Source: an uncultured Capnocytophaga sp. (lineage in GTDB: Bacteria; Bacteroidota; Bacteroidia; Flavobacteriales; Flavobacteriaceae). From it: a stretch of 64,000 bases of DNA. This document shows, piece after piece, positions 1 to 9,145 of this stretch (positions within the stretch are counted from its first letter, which is position 1; every line of letters starts with the position of its first letter). The notes beneath the pieces are model-generated. The model did not search any database. It saw nothing but the letters and a program-made list of their open reading frames with translations, and had not been told where the DNA came from. The DNA lies in the NCBI RefSeq assembly GCF_937936315.1, contig NZ_CALGWU010000040.1:62001-126000 (forward strand), read 5' to 3'. Position numbers and translations under genes: made by a program.

Positions 1-336
1 CACATTATTGACTACAAAACGGGTATTGTAGAGGAAACCGATGTGCGCATCAAAGATTGGAATAACCTCATTACCGATATTAAGTACGGCAAAGCCTTCC
101 AGCTGCTCACTTATGCTTATATGATTACCAAACACCTAAATATCAATGAAAAAATGATAGTTGCGAACCTATCATTCAAGCGTTTGCAAAAAGGTCTTTT
201 GCCTTTCCATACCTATATCGACAAGGAGAAAGATTACGATGTAACCGCTAAAACTCTCGCTTTGTACAGTGAATACACTGAAGAACTATTGCGCGAAATC
301 TTTGATATCAATACCCCTTTCTATGAAAAATCCTAA
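1..336 (+). CDS. PD-(D/E)XK nuclease family protein, C-terminal end (partial)
   Basis: The reading frame is open from base 1 and stops at 336, so only the last 111 residues are in the window. They begin with HIIDYKTG, the conserved D-x-K-T-G segment of RecB/AddB-type PD-(D/E)XK nucleases, in which Asp and Lys are metal-binding and catalytic residues. The following helices (GKAFQLLTYAYM) fit the Q-x(n)-Y motif of the RecB nuclease fold. The protein probably acts in DNA end processing as an AddB/RecB-like exonuclease. The N-terminal part, including any helicase domain, lies upstream of the window, so full identity cannot be settled. Confidence 0.75.
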   Translation, partial: HIIDYKTGIVEETDVRIKDWNNLITDIKYGKAFQLLTYAYMITKHLNINEKMIVANLSFKRLQKGLLPFHTYIDKEKDYDVTAKTLALYSEYTEELLREIFDINTPFYEKS

Positions 337-355
337 CAATTAGCTAATTGACAAA

Positions 356-386
356 TTGGCTAATTGACAAATTATTTGTAATTTTG
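356..386 (+). promoter_or_regulatory. Bacteroidota-type promoter of metG
   Basis: TTGG at 356-359 is followed after 19 nt by TAATTTTG at 379-386. This matches the Bacteroidota sigma-ABfr consensus (TTTG, N19-20, TAnnTTTG). The predicted start site lies about 25 nt before the metG ATG. Short A/T-rich repeats (aattgacaaattggc) surround the -33 box. Confidence 0.7.
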
Positions 387-417
387 CCGTTCAAATTCAT
401 AATTCAAAACTCAAAAG

Positions 418-2484
418 ATGTCTAAACGTTATACTATTACGGCGGCTTTACCCTATACCAATGGACCTATCCATATTGGTCACTTGGCGGGAGTATATGT
501 GCCAGCCGATATTTTTGCACGCTATCAACGATTGAAAAACAACGATGTAGCCTTTATTTGCGGGAGCGATGAACACGGAGTAGCAATCTCTATCAAAGCT
601 AAAAAAGAAGGTACTACCCCTCAGGCTATTATCGATAAATACCACGCGATTATCAAGCAATCATTTGCCGATTTTGGCATTTCATTCGATAATTATTCGC
701 GTACTTCTGCCCCTATTCATCACCAAACAGCTTCCGATTTCTTCAAAAAACTATATGAACAAGGTGATTTTATAGAAGAAATATCCGAACAACTCTACGA
801 CGAAGAAGCACACCAATTCCTTGCCGACCGCTTTGTGATTGGTACTTGCCCAAAATGCGGCAACCCCGAGGCTTATGGCGACCAATGTGAGCGTTGTGGT
901 AGTTCGCTCAACGCTACCGACCTCATCGACCCTAAATCGTCAATTACTGGTAGCAAACCTACCCTAAAAGCCACCAAACACTGGTTTTTGCCCCTCAATC
1001 GCTACCAAGAGTTTCTGGAAAAATGGATATTAGAAGGTCATAAATCCGATTGGAAACCCAATGTATATGGGCAAGTGAAAAGTTGGCTTGACGACGAGCT
1101 AAAACCACGCGCTGTAACCCGCGACCTTGATTGGGGAATTCCTGTACCTGTAGAAGGTGCTGAGGGCAAAGTGCTCTATGTGTGGTTTGATGCGCCTATC
1201 GGTTATATCTCATCTACTAAAGAATGGGCTGAACGCGAAGGCAAAGACTGGCGTCCTTATTGGCAAGATAAAAACACTGAATTAGTGCACTTTATTGGAA
1301 AAGATAATATCGTATTCCACTGCATTATCTTCCCTGCAATGCTCAAAGCCGAAGGCAGCTATATATTGCCTACTAACGTTCCTGCCAATGAGTTCCTCAA
1401 CTTAGAAGGCAACAAACTCTCTACCTCCAAAAACTGGGCAGTATGGTTACACGAGTACTTGCAAGATTTTCCTAATCAGCAAGATGTATTGCGCTATGCC
1501 CTTACCGCCAACGCTCCTGAAACCAAAGACAACGACTTTACGTGGAAAGACTTCCAAGCGCGCAACAACAACGAGCTTGTGGCTATCTTTGGAAATTTCA
1601 TCAATCGCGTGGCTGTGCTAACGCAGAAATATTACGAAGGAGTTATACCTGCTGCAGGAGAATTCAACGACATAGACACCGAAACGCTTCGCCAAATCAC
1701 AGAACTTACCGAGAAAATAGAACAATCGTTAGAACGTTATCGTTTCCGTGAAGCTCAACAAGAACTGATGAATATGGCGCGCTTAGGCAATAAATATTTA
1801 GCCGATGAAGAGCCTTGGAAACTCATCAAAACCGACCCTGAACGCGTAAAAACAGTAATGTACGTCGCTTTGCAGATTGCCACTGCTTTGGCAGTTGCCA
1901 GCGAACCTTTCTTGCCTTTCACTTCTGAGAAACTGAAACGTATGTTGCAATTGGGGGCTATCACTTGGGAGAACCTAAAAACAAATGCCACCGAATTGCT
2001 AAAAGCAGGACATCGCATTGGCACTGCGGAACTCCTTTTCGAAAAAATTGAAGATGCTGCTATCGAAAAGCAATTACAACGTTTAGAGAACACCAAATTA
2101 GCGAACAAACAAGAAGCTCAAGCCAATACCGAAGTAACTGTAGCTCCACAAAAAGAGCTCATCAGTTATGATGATTTTGCAAAAATGGATATTCGTATTG
2201 GTACTATTTTGGAAGCTGAAAAGATGCCTAAAGCCGATAAACTCCTTATCTTAAAAGTGGATACGGGCATCGACCAGCGCACTATTGTCTCAGGAATTGC
2301 GCAAAGTTTTGCTCCTGAAGAGATTATTGGCAAAAAAGTAACCGTATTAGTAAACCTTGCTCCTCGCAAGCTACGCGGTGTAGAAAGTCAAGGAATGATA
2401 CTAATGGTAGAGAATAGTGAAGGCAAATACACCTTCATCAACCCTGATACCGAGGGTATTGCCAATGGTACTGAAGTAAAATAA
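418..2484 (+). CDS. metG: methionyl-tRNA synthetase
   Basis: Charges tRNA(Met) with methionine in the cytoplasm. Class I signatures are present: HIGH at residues 19-22 and a KMSKS-type loop KLSTS at 333-337. Two CxxC pairs (about 144-147 and 157-160) form the zinc knuckle of the connective peptide. A C-terminal EMAP/Trbp111-like tRNA-binding domain occupies about 575-688 (MDIRIGTI, VNLAPRKLRG), so this is the long dimeric form; 688 aa is usual for Bacteroidota. The ATG at 418 lies just after a good promoter. The gene is monocistronic and converges on serC with a shared terminator. Confidence 0.97.
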   Translation: MSKRYTITAALPYTNGPIHIGHLAGVYVPADIFARYQRLKNNDVAFICGSDEHGVAISIKAKKEGTTPQAIIDKYHAIIKQSFADFGISFDNYSRTSAPIHHQTASDFFKKLYEQGDFIEEISEQLYDEEAHQFLADRFVIGTCPKCGNPEAYGDQCERCGSSLNATDLIDPKSSITGSKPTLKATKHWFLPLNRYQEFLEKWILEGHKSDWKPNVYGQVKSWLDDELKPRAVTRDLDWGIPVPVEGAEGKVLYVWFDAPIGYISSTKEWAEREGKDWRPYWQDKNTELVHFIGKDNIVFHCIIFPAMLKAEGSYILPTNVPANEFLNLEGNKLSTSKNWAVWLHEYLQDFPNQQDVLRYALTANAPETKDNDFTWKDFQARNNNELVAIFGNFINRVAVLTQKYYEGVIPAAGEFNDIDTETLRQITELTEKIEQSLERYRFREAQQELMNMARLGNKYLADEEPWKLIKTDPERVKTVMYVALQIATALAVASEPFLPFTSEKLKRMLQLGAITWENLKTNATELLKAGHRIGTAELLFEKIEDAAIEKQLQRLENTKLANKQEAQANTEVTVAPQKELISYDDFAKMDIRIGTILEAEKMPKADKLLILKVDTGIDQRTIVSGIAQSFAPEEIIGKKVTVLVNLAPRKLRGVESQGMILMVENSEGKYTFINPDTEGIANGTEVK

Positions 2485-2499
2485 GTTTTTTCATTGAAT

Positions 2500-2539
2500 A
2501 AAAAGCCCCCAAGAGTATTTGCTCTTTGGGGGCTTTTTT
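2500..2539. terminator. bidirectional intrinsic terminator between metG and serC
   Basis: An A-run, then a GCCCCCAA/TTGGGGGC-type stem with a short loop, then a T-run. The hairpin is flanked by A on one side and T on the other, so it can stop transcription from both convergent genes. Confidence 0.8.
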
Positions 2540-2561
2540 ATTGTTTCAACTAAAAAATGTA

Positions 2562-3623
2562 TTATGCAGTGCGTTCAAATTCTTTGAGTACATCCACTAA
2601 TACTTGTACACTTTCTAAAGGCAAAGCATTGTAGATAGAAGCGCGATAGCCTCCTACGCTGCGGTGTCCTTTTATCCCACTGATATTCGCTTCTTTACAC
2701 AAAGCATCAAAGCGTTCTTTGGTGCTTTCATCGGTGAGGTTGAACACTACATTCATTAGAGAGCGGTCTTCTTTGTTAGCATAGCCTACTACTAATGGGT
2801 TGCGGTCGATTTCTCCGTAAAGCAAATCGGCTTTAGCTTGGTTGCGTTTGCCTAAGGCTTGCAATCCACCTTGTGCTTGTATCCACTCGAGTACCAATAA
2901 GTTCACATATACTGCAAAAGTAGAAGGTGTGTTGAACATACTATCATTTTTGATATGCAACTGATAGTCCATCATTGAAGGCAGCTTACGGCTTACCTTA
3001 CCTAATATATCTTTCTTCACAATCACCAAAGTAGAGCCCGAAGCGCCTAAATTCTTCTGTGAACCGGCATAAATCAAACTAAACTGTTTGTAGTTTAATG
3101 GGCGCGAGAAAATATCAGAACTCATATCGGCTACCAAAGGAATATCAGTTTGTGGCAAGCTGTGAAATTCAGTGCCATAGATAGTATTATTGGTAGTGAT
3201 GTGCAGATAGTTAGCATCTGTAGGAACACTTACATTTTTAGGAATGTACTTATAACCATCAGCTTTAGAAGAAGCGATTACTTCGGTATTGCCAAAGAGC
3301 GCAGCTTCTTTTTGAGCTTTGTTAGCCCAAGTTCCTGTATCTATATAAGCAGCTTTGGTTTCGAGCAGGTTGTAAGGCACCATTAGGAATTGCATACTTG
3401 CTCCCCCTTGTAAGAAGAGTGTGGTGTACGAATCATCTAAACCAGCGATTTCCAATGCCAAAGCACGTGCGCGTTCTATCACGCGTACAAACTCTGGACT
3501 GCGGTGAGATACTTCTATTACCGATAAGCCTGTCCCTTCAAAATCTAACAAGGCTTGAGAGGCTTTTTGAAATACCTCGGGAGCTAAGATAGAGGGACCT
3601 GCACTAAAATTATGCTTTTTCAT
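2562..3623 (-). CDS. serC: phosphoserine aminotransferase
   Basis: PLP enzyme converting 3-phosphohydroxypyruvate and glutamate to phosphoserine (serine biosynthesis; also acts in the pyridoxal pathway). The N-terminus NFSAGPS is the SerC hallmark. The PLP-binding lysine is K190 in GSQKNLG, and an R-x(8)-SVGGYRAS phosphate-binding segment lies near the C-terminus. 353 aa is the normal size. It overlaps the upstream 2-hydroxyacid dehydrogenase gene by 14 nt, which implies translational coupling in one operon. Confidence 0.95.
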   Translation of the reverse strand: MKKHNFSAGPSILAPEVFQKASQALLDFEGTGLSVIEVSHRSPEFVRVIERARALALEIAGLDDSYTTLFLQGGASMQFLMVPYNLLETKAAYIDTGTWANKAQKEAALFGNTEVIASSKADGYKYIPKNVSVPTDANYLHITTNNTIYGTEFHSLPQTDIPLVADMSSDIFSRPLNYKQFSLIYAGSQKNLGASGSTLVIVKKDILGKVSRKLPSMMDYQLHIKNDSMFNTPSTFAVYVNLLVLEWIQAQGGLQALGKRNQAKADLLYGEIDRNPLVVGYANKEDRSLMNVVFNLTDESTKERFDALCKEANISGIKGHRSVGGYRASIYNALPLESVQVLVDVLKEFERTA

Positions 3624-4575
3624 TTTGTTTGTGTTCAGCTTTGTATTTTACAATAAATTCTTCAACTTGGCGTTTGAGGATGCGCCACAATTTATCTTGT
3701 GCATACTCACTTGCCCAAGCTACGTGAGGAGTATAAATCACACGAGGATGATCGGCTATTTTTAGAAGAGGATCAGTAGCAAAAGGAGGTTCGCTCTCAA
3801 ATACGTCGGTAGCAAAGCCCATAATGCGGTTACTTTCAATAGCTTCGTATACTGCTTGAGGATCGACTACTGCACCGCGCGCCATATTGATGAGCAATGG
3901 TTTTTTGCGAAGTTTAGACACAAAGTCTTCATTTACTAAATGTTTGGTTTCAGGAGTAAGTGGGCAGTTGAGGGAAATGATATCGCTCTGCGCTAATACT
4001 TTATCAAAATCAGTATATTCTTTGCTACGTGGTGCTTTGCCTTGACGTTCAGCCCATAGCACTTTCATACCGAAGGCTTCAGCTACTTTGCTAATAGCTT
4101 TACCGATATTACCTACTCCTATGATTCCTAAGGTTTTGCCGTGCAATTCAAACACTGGAGGTTCAGTAAGACAAAAACGACCATCTTTTTGCCAAGTGCC
4201 ATCGCTTACATTTTCGTGATAGGTCTTGAGAGCGCGCATAGCTGAAAGCAACATCATAAAAAAGTGCTCGGTAACACTCTCGGTAGAGTAGCCAGCTACA
4301 TTTTTTACTTCTATACCCAATGCTTTAGCTGCTTCTTTATCGATATTATCCATACCCGTAGCGGTGAGATGAATAAGTTTGAGATTAGGCAACTGCCTAA
4401 GGGTAGTTTCATCGAGTTTCACCTTGTTTACTATAGCAATATCAGCAGGTTTGAGGCGTTGAACAATTTCGTCAGGGGCAGTTTTTTGGAAAGCAACCCA
4501 TTGGGCTACCCCTTTAGGAATATCCACATCTATGCGCTCAGAGAGCGTATTGCGGTCTAAAAATACGGCTTTCAT
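3610..4575 (-). CDS. D-2-hydroxyacid dehydrogenase (glycerate/phosphoglycerate dehydrogenase family)
   Basis: NAD-dependent D-isomer 2-hydroxyacid dehydrogenase, 321 aa, with no C-terminal ACT domain. The nucleotide loop GVGNIG is at 153-158, and the catalytic triad is R233 (MARGAVVD), E262 (ESEPP) and H284 (TPHVAW). A TGMDNID segment at 73-79 and FCLTEPP before the dinucleotide fold resemble HprA-type glycerate dehydrogenases. Because it overlaps serC it probably supplies phosphohydroxypyruvate, serving as SerA, but sequence alone does not separate 3-phosphoglycerate from glycerate or hydroxypyruvate as substrate. Confidence 0.85.
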   Translation of the reverse strand: MKAVFLDRNTLSERIDVDIPKGVAQWVAFQKTAPDEIVQRLKPADIAIVNKVKLDETTLRQLPNLKLIHLTATGMDNIDKEAAKALGIEVKNVAGYSTESVTEHFFMMLLSAMRALKTYHENVSDGTWQKDGRFCLTEPPVFELHGKTLGIIGVGNIGKAISKVAEAFGMKVLWAERQGKAPRSKEYTDFDKVLAQSDIISLNCPLTPETKHLVNEDFVSKLRKKPLLINMARGAVVDPQAVYEAIESNRIMGFATDVFESEPPFATDPLLKIADHPRVIYTPHVAWASEYAQDKLWRILKRQVEEFIVKYKAEHKQNEKA

Positions 4576-4599
4576 ATATATAACTAATGATTAACAACT

Positions 4600-4881
4600 T
4601 TATATTCGGATGCCAGCGGGTAATACATCTTTATATTCCTTATTGCGTTTGAAAAAAGCAATAGCCACAGGACACACGGGCACAACCCTATATTTTTTCT
4701 GGGCTACTAACTCTAAGACTCCTTTGAAGAACTCATCGATAAGGGCTTCATTAGCTGATTCAGGTAATAAGGTTTTAGTAAAGAATATTTTACGCTCTTG
4801 TATAGCGTAGTCTACAAAGGCAAGTTCACCATTTATTTTGGCTTGATACTGGCGTGAAAATTCACTATCTATTACTTCCAT
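4600..4881 (-). CDS. small GNAT-fold N-acetyltransferase (YjdJ-like)
   Basis: 93 aa, the size of the minimal GNAT_acetyltr_2 / YjdJ family. It ends in VCPVAIAFFKRNKEY, equivalent to the family's C-terminal motif P-x-C-x(3)-xF-x-(R/K)-x-P/K-E-Y, and contains an acetyl-CoA-loop-like helix region VLELVAQKKYRVVPVC. The substrate of this family is unknown. It lies 24 nt upstream of the dehydrogenase gene and is probably the first gene of the serC operon. Confidence 0.75.
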   Translation of the reverse strand: MEVIDSEFSRQYQAKINGELAFVDYAIQERKIFFTKTLLPESANEALIDEFFKGVLELVAQKKYRVVPVCPVAIAFFKRNKEYKDVLPAGIRI

Positions 4882-4937
4882 TGTATTGCGTTTTTTAGTT
4901 TTTTAATTAGTAATATGTATTATTCAACAAAAAGTTG

Positions 4938-4945
4938 TAACTTTG
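4938..4945 (+). promoter_or_regulatory. -7 box (TAACTTTG) upstream of the alpha/beta hydrolase gene
   Basis: TAACTTTG fits the Bacteroidota -7 consensus TAnnTTTG; no clear -33 box is visible. If used, it gives a leader of about 90 nt that crosses the opposing promoter at 5005-5035. Confidence 0.4.
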
Positions 4946-5004
4946 CTTCTGTTAGGTAAGAAGTAAGAGATAATAGGTAAGATTATTACCAAATTATTTC
5001 GCCG

Positions 5005-5035
5005 CAAAGTTACTAATTTTTCGTAAAAAAACAAT
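5005..5035 (-). promoter_or_regulatory. promoter of the GNAT/dehydrogenase/serC operon
   Basis: On the minus strand ATTG (5032-5035) is followed after about 19 nt by TAACTTTG (5005-5012, read as CAAAGTTA on the plus strand). The predicted start site near 4998 gives a 5' leader of about 115 nt before the GNAT gene. Confidence 0.55.
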
Positions 5036-5040
5036 ACTAA

Positions 5041-5706
5041 ATGAATATAAAAGATAATCTTGCTATTTATTTAATGCCGGGAATGGCTGCCAGTCCTAAG
5101 ATTTTTGAGCGTCTGCAATTTCCGAGTAACTATCGCGTGCACTTGCTCGACTGGATTACTCCAGAGAAAAACGAGAGTTTATCACATTATGCAGGACGTA
5201 TTGCTGAAGAAATAACCGAACCTTCTCCTATACTTTTGGGAGTATCATTTGGGGGTATTATCGTACAAGAAATTGCTAAACAATGCGACAACTACAAGAA
5301 GTTGATAGTTGTATCGAGTGTGAAAACACAATATGAACTGCCTAAAAAAATGCTTTTGGCGCGCTATACCAATCTGCACAAGTTATTACCTACACGCGCT
5401 ATTAGCGATTTAGAATTTTGGAAGAGATTTTCATTTTCTGAAGTGCTCAGCAAACGCATTGCTCTATACGAAAAATACATCGGGATGCGTTCGCCTGCTT
5501 ACCTTGATTGGTCGATAGATCGCATTGTGAATTGGCAACAAAAAGAGCCTTTACCCCGCACAATTCACATTCATGGTGATAAAGACCCTGTTTTTCCTAT
5601 TCAGTATATAAAAAATGCCGTTGTAGTGAAAAACGGCACTCATATTATGATTATCAATCGGTATAAATGGTTTAACGAAAAACTAATTCCTCTATTATTT
5701 TCTTGA
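5041..5706 (+). CDS. alpha/beta hydrolase
   Basis: 221-aa single-domain hydrolase with no signal peptide. The nucleophile elbow GVSFGG places the catalytic Ser at 69; the likely acid is D182 (HGDKDPVFP) and the His is H201 (NGTHIMI). PGMAAS near residue 13 forms the oxyanion-hole region. The substrate cannot be told; family members include esterases and acyl thioesterases. It is transcribed alone and converges on mraY with only 3 nt between the two genes. Confidence 0.8.
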   Translation: MNIKDNLAIYLMPGMAASPKIFERLQFPSNYRVHLLDWITPEKNESLSHYAGRIAEEITEPSPILLGVSFGGIIVQEIAKQCDNYKKLIVVSSVKTQYELPKKMLLARYTNLHKLLPTRAISDLEFWKRFSFSEVLSKRIALYEKYIGMRSPAYLDWSIDRIVNWQQKEPLPRTIHIHGDKDPVFPIQYIKNAVVVKNGTHIMIINRYKWFNEKLIPLLFS

Positions 5707-5709
5707 GAA

Positions 5710-6948
5710 TTATCTAATTTTCAGTGTTACTATACTGATAACTGCTAAAAAGATACCTACAATGAGGAAACGCATTACGATTTTGCTTTCGTGATAACCT
5801 TTCTTCTGATAATGGTGATGCAAAGGTGACATCAAAAAGATACGTTTGCCTTCGCCATATTTTTTCTTCGTATATTTAAAATAAGCGACTTGTAATATCA
5901 CCGATAAGTTTTCAATTAGGAAGATACCACAAAGGACAGGGATGAGCAATTCTTTGCGTACTGCTATAGCAATCACAGCGATAATCCCCCCTATGGTCAG
6001 ACTACCCGTATCGCCCATAAACACTTGAGCAGGATAGGTGTTATACCATAAGAATCCTACCAAAGCCCCTGCAAAAGCTGCTATGAACACCGTCATTTCA
6101 CCCACTCTTGGGATATACATAATATTGAGGTATTCTGAGAAGATAATATTACCCGAAATCCAAGCAAATACCCCCAAAGTCAGGACTATAATTACCGAGC
6201 TTCCCGCCGCCAGTCCATCAATACCATCAGTGAGGTTGGCACCATTAGAAACAGCTGTAACAATAAGGATAACAATAGGGATAAATATGAGCCACACATA
6301 GTGGTGATAGTTATCACCTGTCCACGCAATGAGGTCGGCATAGTCAAACTCGTTGTTTTTCACAAATGGAATAGTAGTTTTAGTAGATTTTACTTCAGGT
6401 ACAACCACATTATCGGTATTGGTTTGAGCAACTACTTCAGTACGCACACGCCCGATACCTGTTTTTTCGTTTTTGATAGTTACATTGCTATTGAAATAAA
6501 GGGTTGCCCCTACGATAATCCCCAAGCCTACTTGTCCTAATACTTTGAAACGCCCTTTAAGACCTTCTTTATTTTTGCGGAAAGTTTTGATATAGTCGTC
6601 GATAAATCCAATAGTTCCCATCCACACAGTAGTAATGATGAGAAGCAGCGTATAAACATTGTCTAACTTTGCAAGGAGCAATACAGGAATGAGAGTTGCA
6701 AGTATGATGATAATTCCCCCCATTGTAGGTGTACCTGCTTTTTCATTCTGACCGCTAAGACCTAAGTCGCGCACCGTTTCACCTATCTGTTTGCGTTGTA
6801 AGAAACTGATAATACGTTTTCCATAAATAGTGGAAATGAGCAGAGAGAGCATCAAAGCCAAACCTGCACGAAATGACAAATATTTATATAATCCCGACCC
6901 TGGAAAGTCATAATATTTTTCAAGATTTTCTAATAAATGGTATAACAT
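5710..6948 (-). CDS. mraY: phospho-N-acetylmuramoyl-pentapeptide-transferase
   Basis: Integral membrane enzyme that transfers phospho-MurNAc-pentapeptide to undecaprenyl phosphate to make lipid I. It shows the family's aspartate motifs: FIDDYIKT near residue 116, NLTDGIDGLA and the MGDTGS loop, plus PLHHHYQKKG near the C-terminus. About ten hydrophobic helices are visible. The 412-aa length comes from a hydrophilic insertion (about 155-215) typical of Bacteroidota MraY. None of its usual dcw neighbours (murE, murD, ftsW, murG) is next to it. Confidence 0.96.
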   Translation of the reverse strand: MLYHLLENLEKYYDFPGSGLYKYLSFRAGLALMLSLLISTIYGKRIISFLQRKQIGETVRDLGLSGQNEKAGTPTMGGIIIILATLIPVLLLAKLDNVYTLLLIITTVWMGTIGFIDDYIKTFRKNKEGLKGRFKVLGQVGLGIIVGATLYFNSNVTIKNEKTGIGRVRTEVVAQTNTDNVVVPEVKSTKTTIPFVKNNEFDYADLIAWTGDNYHHYVWLIFIPIVILIVTAVSNGANLTDGIDGLAAGSSVIIVLTLGVFAWISGNIIFSEYLNIMYIPRVGEMTVFIAAFAGALVGFLWYNTYPAQVFMGDTGSLTIGGIIAVIAIAVRKELLIPVLCGIFLIENLSVILQVAYFKYTKKKYGEGKRIFLMSPLHHHYQKKGYHESKIVMRFLIVGIFLAVISIVTLKIR

Positions 6949-7044
6949 TTTTCAATGAACAATTAACAATTAAAATGGGGTTATTTTTTAACGTGAAATA
7001 GTACACTCCTTATTTTACTTTTTCGCCAAAAACGAAAATAACAA

Positions 7045-7743
7045 TTATTTTGTTATAATCACAATTTCATTATCGCGTTTCTTTTTCTTCTTGCCTTCTG
7101 GAGCATTTACATCTATTTTTATAGTGTGTGCGTCTATTTTTTGAATAAAAGGATGTTTGCCTTTTATTTTCTTTATTTTATTTTCAAAAACAAGGGTATT
7201 ATTGAGTTCTATGTTGAACATTTTTTTCATTTGAGCAAGACACTCTGCTTGTTCATCATCGTTTTTGGAGTCGAAAACATTCATATCAATATGTAATTCT
7301 TTACCTTCCCATTTAAAAGATGGCAATTGCAGTGGAGTGTTTTTCTGCTTTCCTTTGTCTAAAATAGTAGTGATAGAAGCGAACTGTTCAGGAGGAAAAT
7401 GACTAAAACGAAGCTCAAATCCCACTTCTTTATCGTCTTTAAACAGTCCTTTAATCATAGAGCGTTTGAGCAAAGTAGCCTCTTCTTCTGAGATAGAATC
7501 CTTACTACCTATAGTTTTTTGAAAATCATATACTGATTGCCATTCTTTAGGAAACTTAGGCATATTCACATTCTTCAGGCTATTTTCACCTTGTTTTGCT
7601 TTAGCCTCCATAGCGAGCATTTCGCTCATATCTAAGGTCATATCAGTGGAAATAGTTCCATCATTATGAAAAGTAAATACATTGGTTACACTGCAAGACT
7701 GCAAGGTGATAAATGCTATAGCTAATAGAATAAATTTCTTCAT
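7045..7743 (-). CDS. putative lipoprotein of unknown function
   Basis: 232 aa with a type II signal peptide (MKKF...LQSC, lipid-modified Cys at 17). The mature part is hydrophilic and ends in a highly basic stretch (GKKKKKRDNE) before EIVIITK. A short segment reads NDGTISTDMTLDMSEML, seen in other Flavobacteria lipoproteins that I cannot name. It is probably anchored in the periplasm or outer membrane. It lies about 96 nt upstream of mraY on the same strand; a possible -7 box (TACATTTG, minus strand 7781-7788) precedes it. Confidence 0.65.
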   Translation of the reverse strand: MKKFILLAIAFITLQSCSVTNVFTFHNDGTISTDMTLDMSEMLAMEAKAKQGENSLKNVNMPKFPKEWQSVYDFQKTIGSKDSISEEEATLLKRSMIKGLFKDDKEVGFELRFSHFPPEQFASITTILDKGKQKNTPLQLPSFKWEGKELHIDMNVFDSKNDDEQAECLAQMKKMFNIELNNTLVFENKIKKIKGKHPFIQKIDAHTIKIDVNAPEGKKKKKRDNEIVIITK

Positions 7744-7862
7744 TTGTTATATAAGTTTAAGAAAGCAACAAATCAAGGCGCAAATGTACAAAATAATTAT
7801 GAATGACGAAAAATTTTAGGAATTAGGATTTAGAAATTAGGAAATAATTGGCAAAATATCTG

Positions 7863-7870
7863 TATCTTTG
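7863..7870 (+). promoter_or_regulatory. -7 box of the ABC-2 permease gene
   Basis: TATCTTTG fits TAnnTTTG and lies 18 nt before the ATG at 7889. It shows that the TTG at 7868, inside this box, is not the translation start. The -33 box is weak. Confidence 0.5.
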
Positions 7871-7888
7871 CCCCCTATTCAAACCGTT

Positions 7889-9145
7889 ATGTTTCAATCT
7901 ATAAAAAAAGAAGCCTTATTGCTACTGCGTGATATAGGAGCACTTATCATTCTCTTTGCAATGCCATTACTATTAGTGGTAACCATTACACTATTGCAGG
8001 ACGGAGCTTTTAAGAATATCAGTGAGCAGAAAACAGCCGTTCTGTTAGTGGATAACGATGGCGGTGAAATTGCTAAAAATATCAGTAAGAGTTTAGAAGG
8101 AAGTGCTTTTCAAATGGTGAAAACGCTGGACGGCAAACCTATTGGTGAAGCTATGGCGCGTGAGCAGGTGCTGAAAGGCAACTACCTACTGGCTATTGTA
8201 ATTCCTGCTGAACTCTCCTCCACCTTGCAAACTAAAGTGCAACAGAATGTAGAGACGATTATCAGCACTTTTGCAGGTGAGACTGTAACACCTACTGAAA
8301 CGGCTTATACTACCAAAGAAATACGCCTCTATTTTGACCCTACTTTACAGACTTCATTTAAGGAGAGTGTGAAAAGTGGTATCGATAAATTGCTATACCA
8401 AATAGAAAATCAGTTTATTTATAAAGCCTTTGAGAGTCAGTTAGAGGAAGGGGTGCGTTTACCAAAAACAGAAGCATTAGTGAGTTTTAGAGAAATCAAC
8501 CCTAATACGGCTACTGCTGCTATCCCCAACGCTACCCAGCACAACGTACCCGCGTGGGCTCTCTTTGCTATCTTCTTCATAACCATACCGCTATCGGCGA
8601 GTATTGTAAAGGAAAAAACACAAGGCACAGGACTCCGACTCTTCACGAGTCCCCTACCCTACTGGGCATTGCTCACCGCTAAAATCATTGTTTTTCTGAT
8701 GATTAGCTTACTACAATTCGCCTTGATGGTAGTAATGGGCGTGTTCGTATTTCCTTACTTAGGCTTACCAACATTGGACGTGGGAGGTAAACTTTTACCC
8801 TTGTTGTTAGTCGCTATAGCCTCAGGGCTTTCGGCAATAGGATTGGGGGTACTCTTAGGGACTTTGGCAAAAACACAAGAACAATCAGCGCCTTTGGGAG
8901 CTACCCTCACGGTGCTTTTTGCAGCCATTGGAGGCGTGTGGATACCCACCTTTGCAATGCCCCACATTATGCAATTGCTTTCTAATATTTCGCCTATGAA
9001 CTGGGGATTACAAGCCTTCTACGAGGTATTGGTAAGAGGCGGTTCTGCGAGTAGCTTGTTGCCTAAAATAGGCGCTTTACTGCTCTTTTTCATCAGTTGT
9101 ATTCTTATCTCTATTTATTATGACAAAGCCAAAAGAAACGTATAA
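7889..9145 (+). CDS. ABC-2 type transporter permease
   Basis: 418 aa with the ABC-2 (YhgE/NatB-like) layout: one N-terminal membrane helix (about 15-35), a large extracytoplasmic domain (about 40-225), then five C-terminal helices beginning at VPAWALFAIFFITIPL. The characteristic SIVKEKTQGTGLRLFTSPLP loop follows the second helix. No ATPase gene is adjacent, so the partner must be encoded elsewhere. Its last 26 nt overlap the thioesterase gene, implying coupled translation. ABC-2 permeases and hotdog thioesterases co-occur in aryl-polyene/flexirubin loci; that link is inference. Confidence 0.85.
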   Translation: MFQSIKKEALLLLRDIGALIILFAMPLLLVVTITLLQDGAFKNISEQKTAVLLVDNDGGEIAKNISKSLEGSAFQMVKTLDGKPIGEAMAREQVLKGNYLLAIVIPAELSSTLQTKVQQNVETIISTFAGETVTPTETAYTTKEIRLYFDPTLQTSFKESVKSGIDKLLYQIENQFIYKAFESQLEEGVRLPKTEALVSFREINPNTATAAIPNATQHNVPAWALFAIFFITIPLSASIVKEKTQGTGLRLFTSPLPYWALLTAKIIVFLMISLLQFALMVVMGVFVFPYLGLPTLDVGGKLLPLLLVAIASGLSAIGLGVLLGTLAKTQEQSAPLGATLTVLFAAIGGVWIPTFAMPHIMQLLSNISPMNWGLQAFYEVLVRGGSASSLLPKIGALLLFFISCILISIYYDKAKRNV

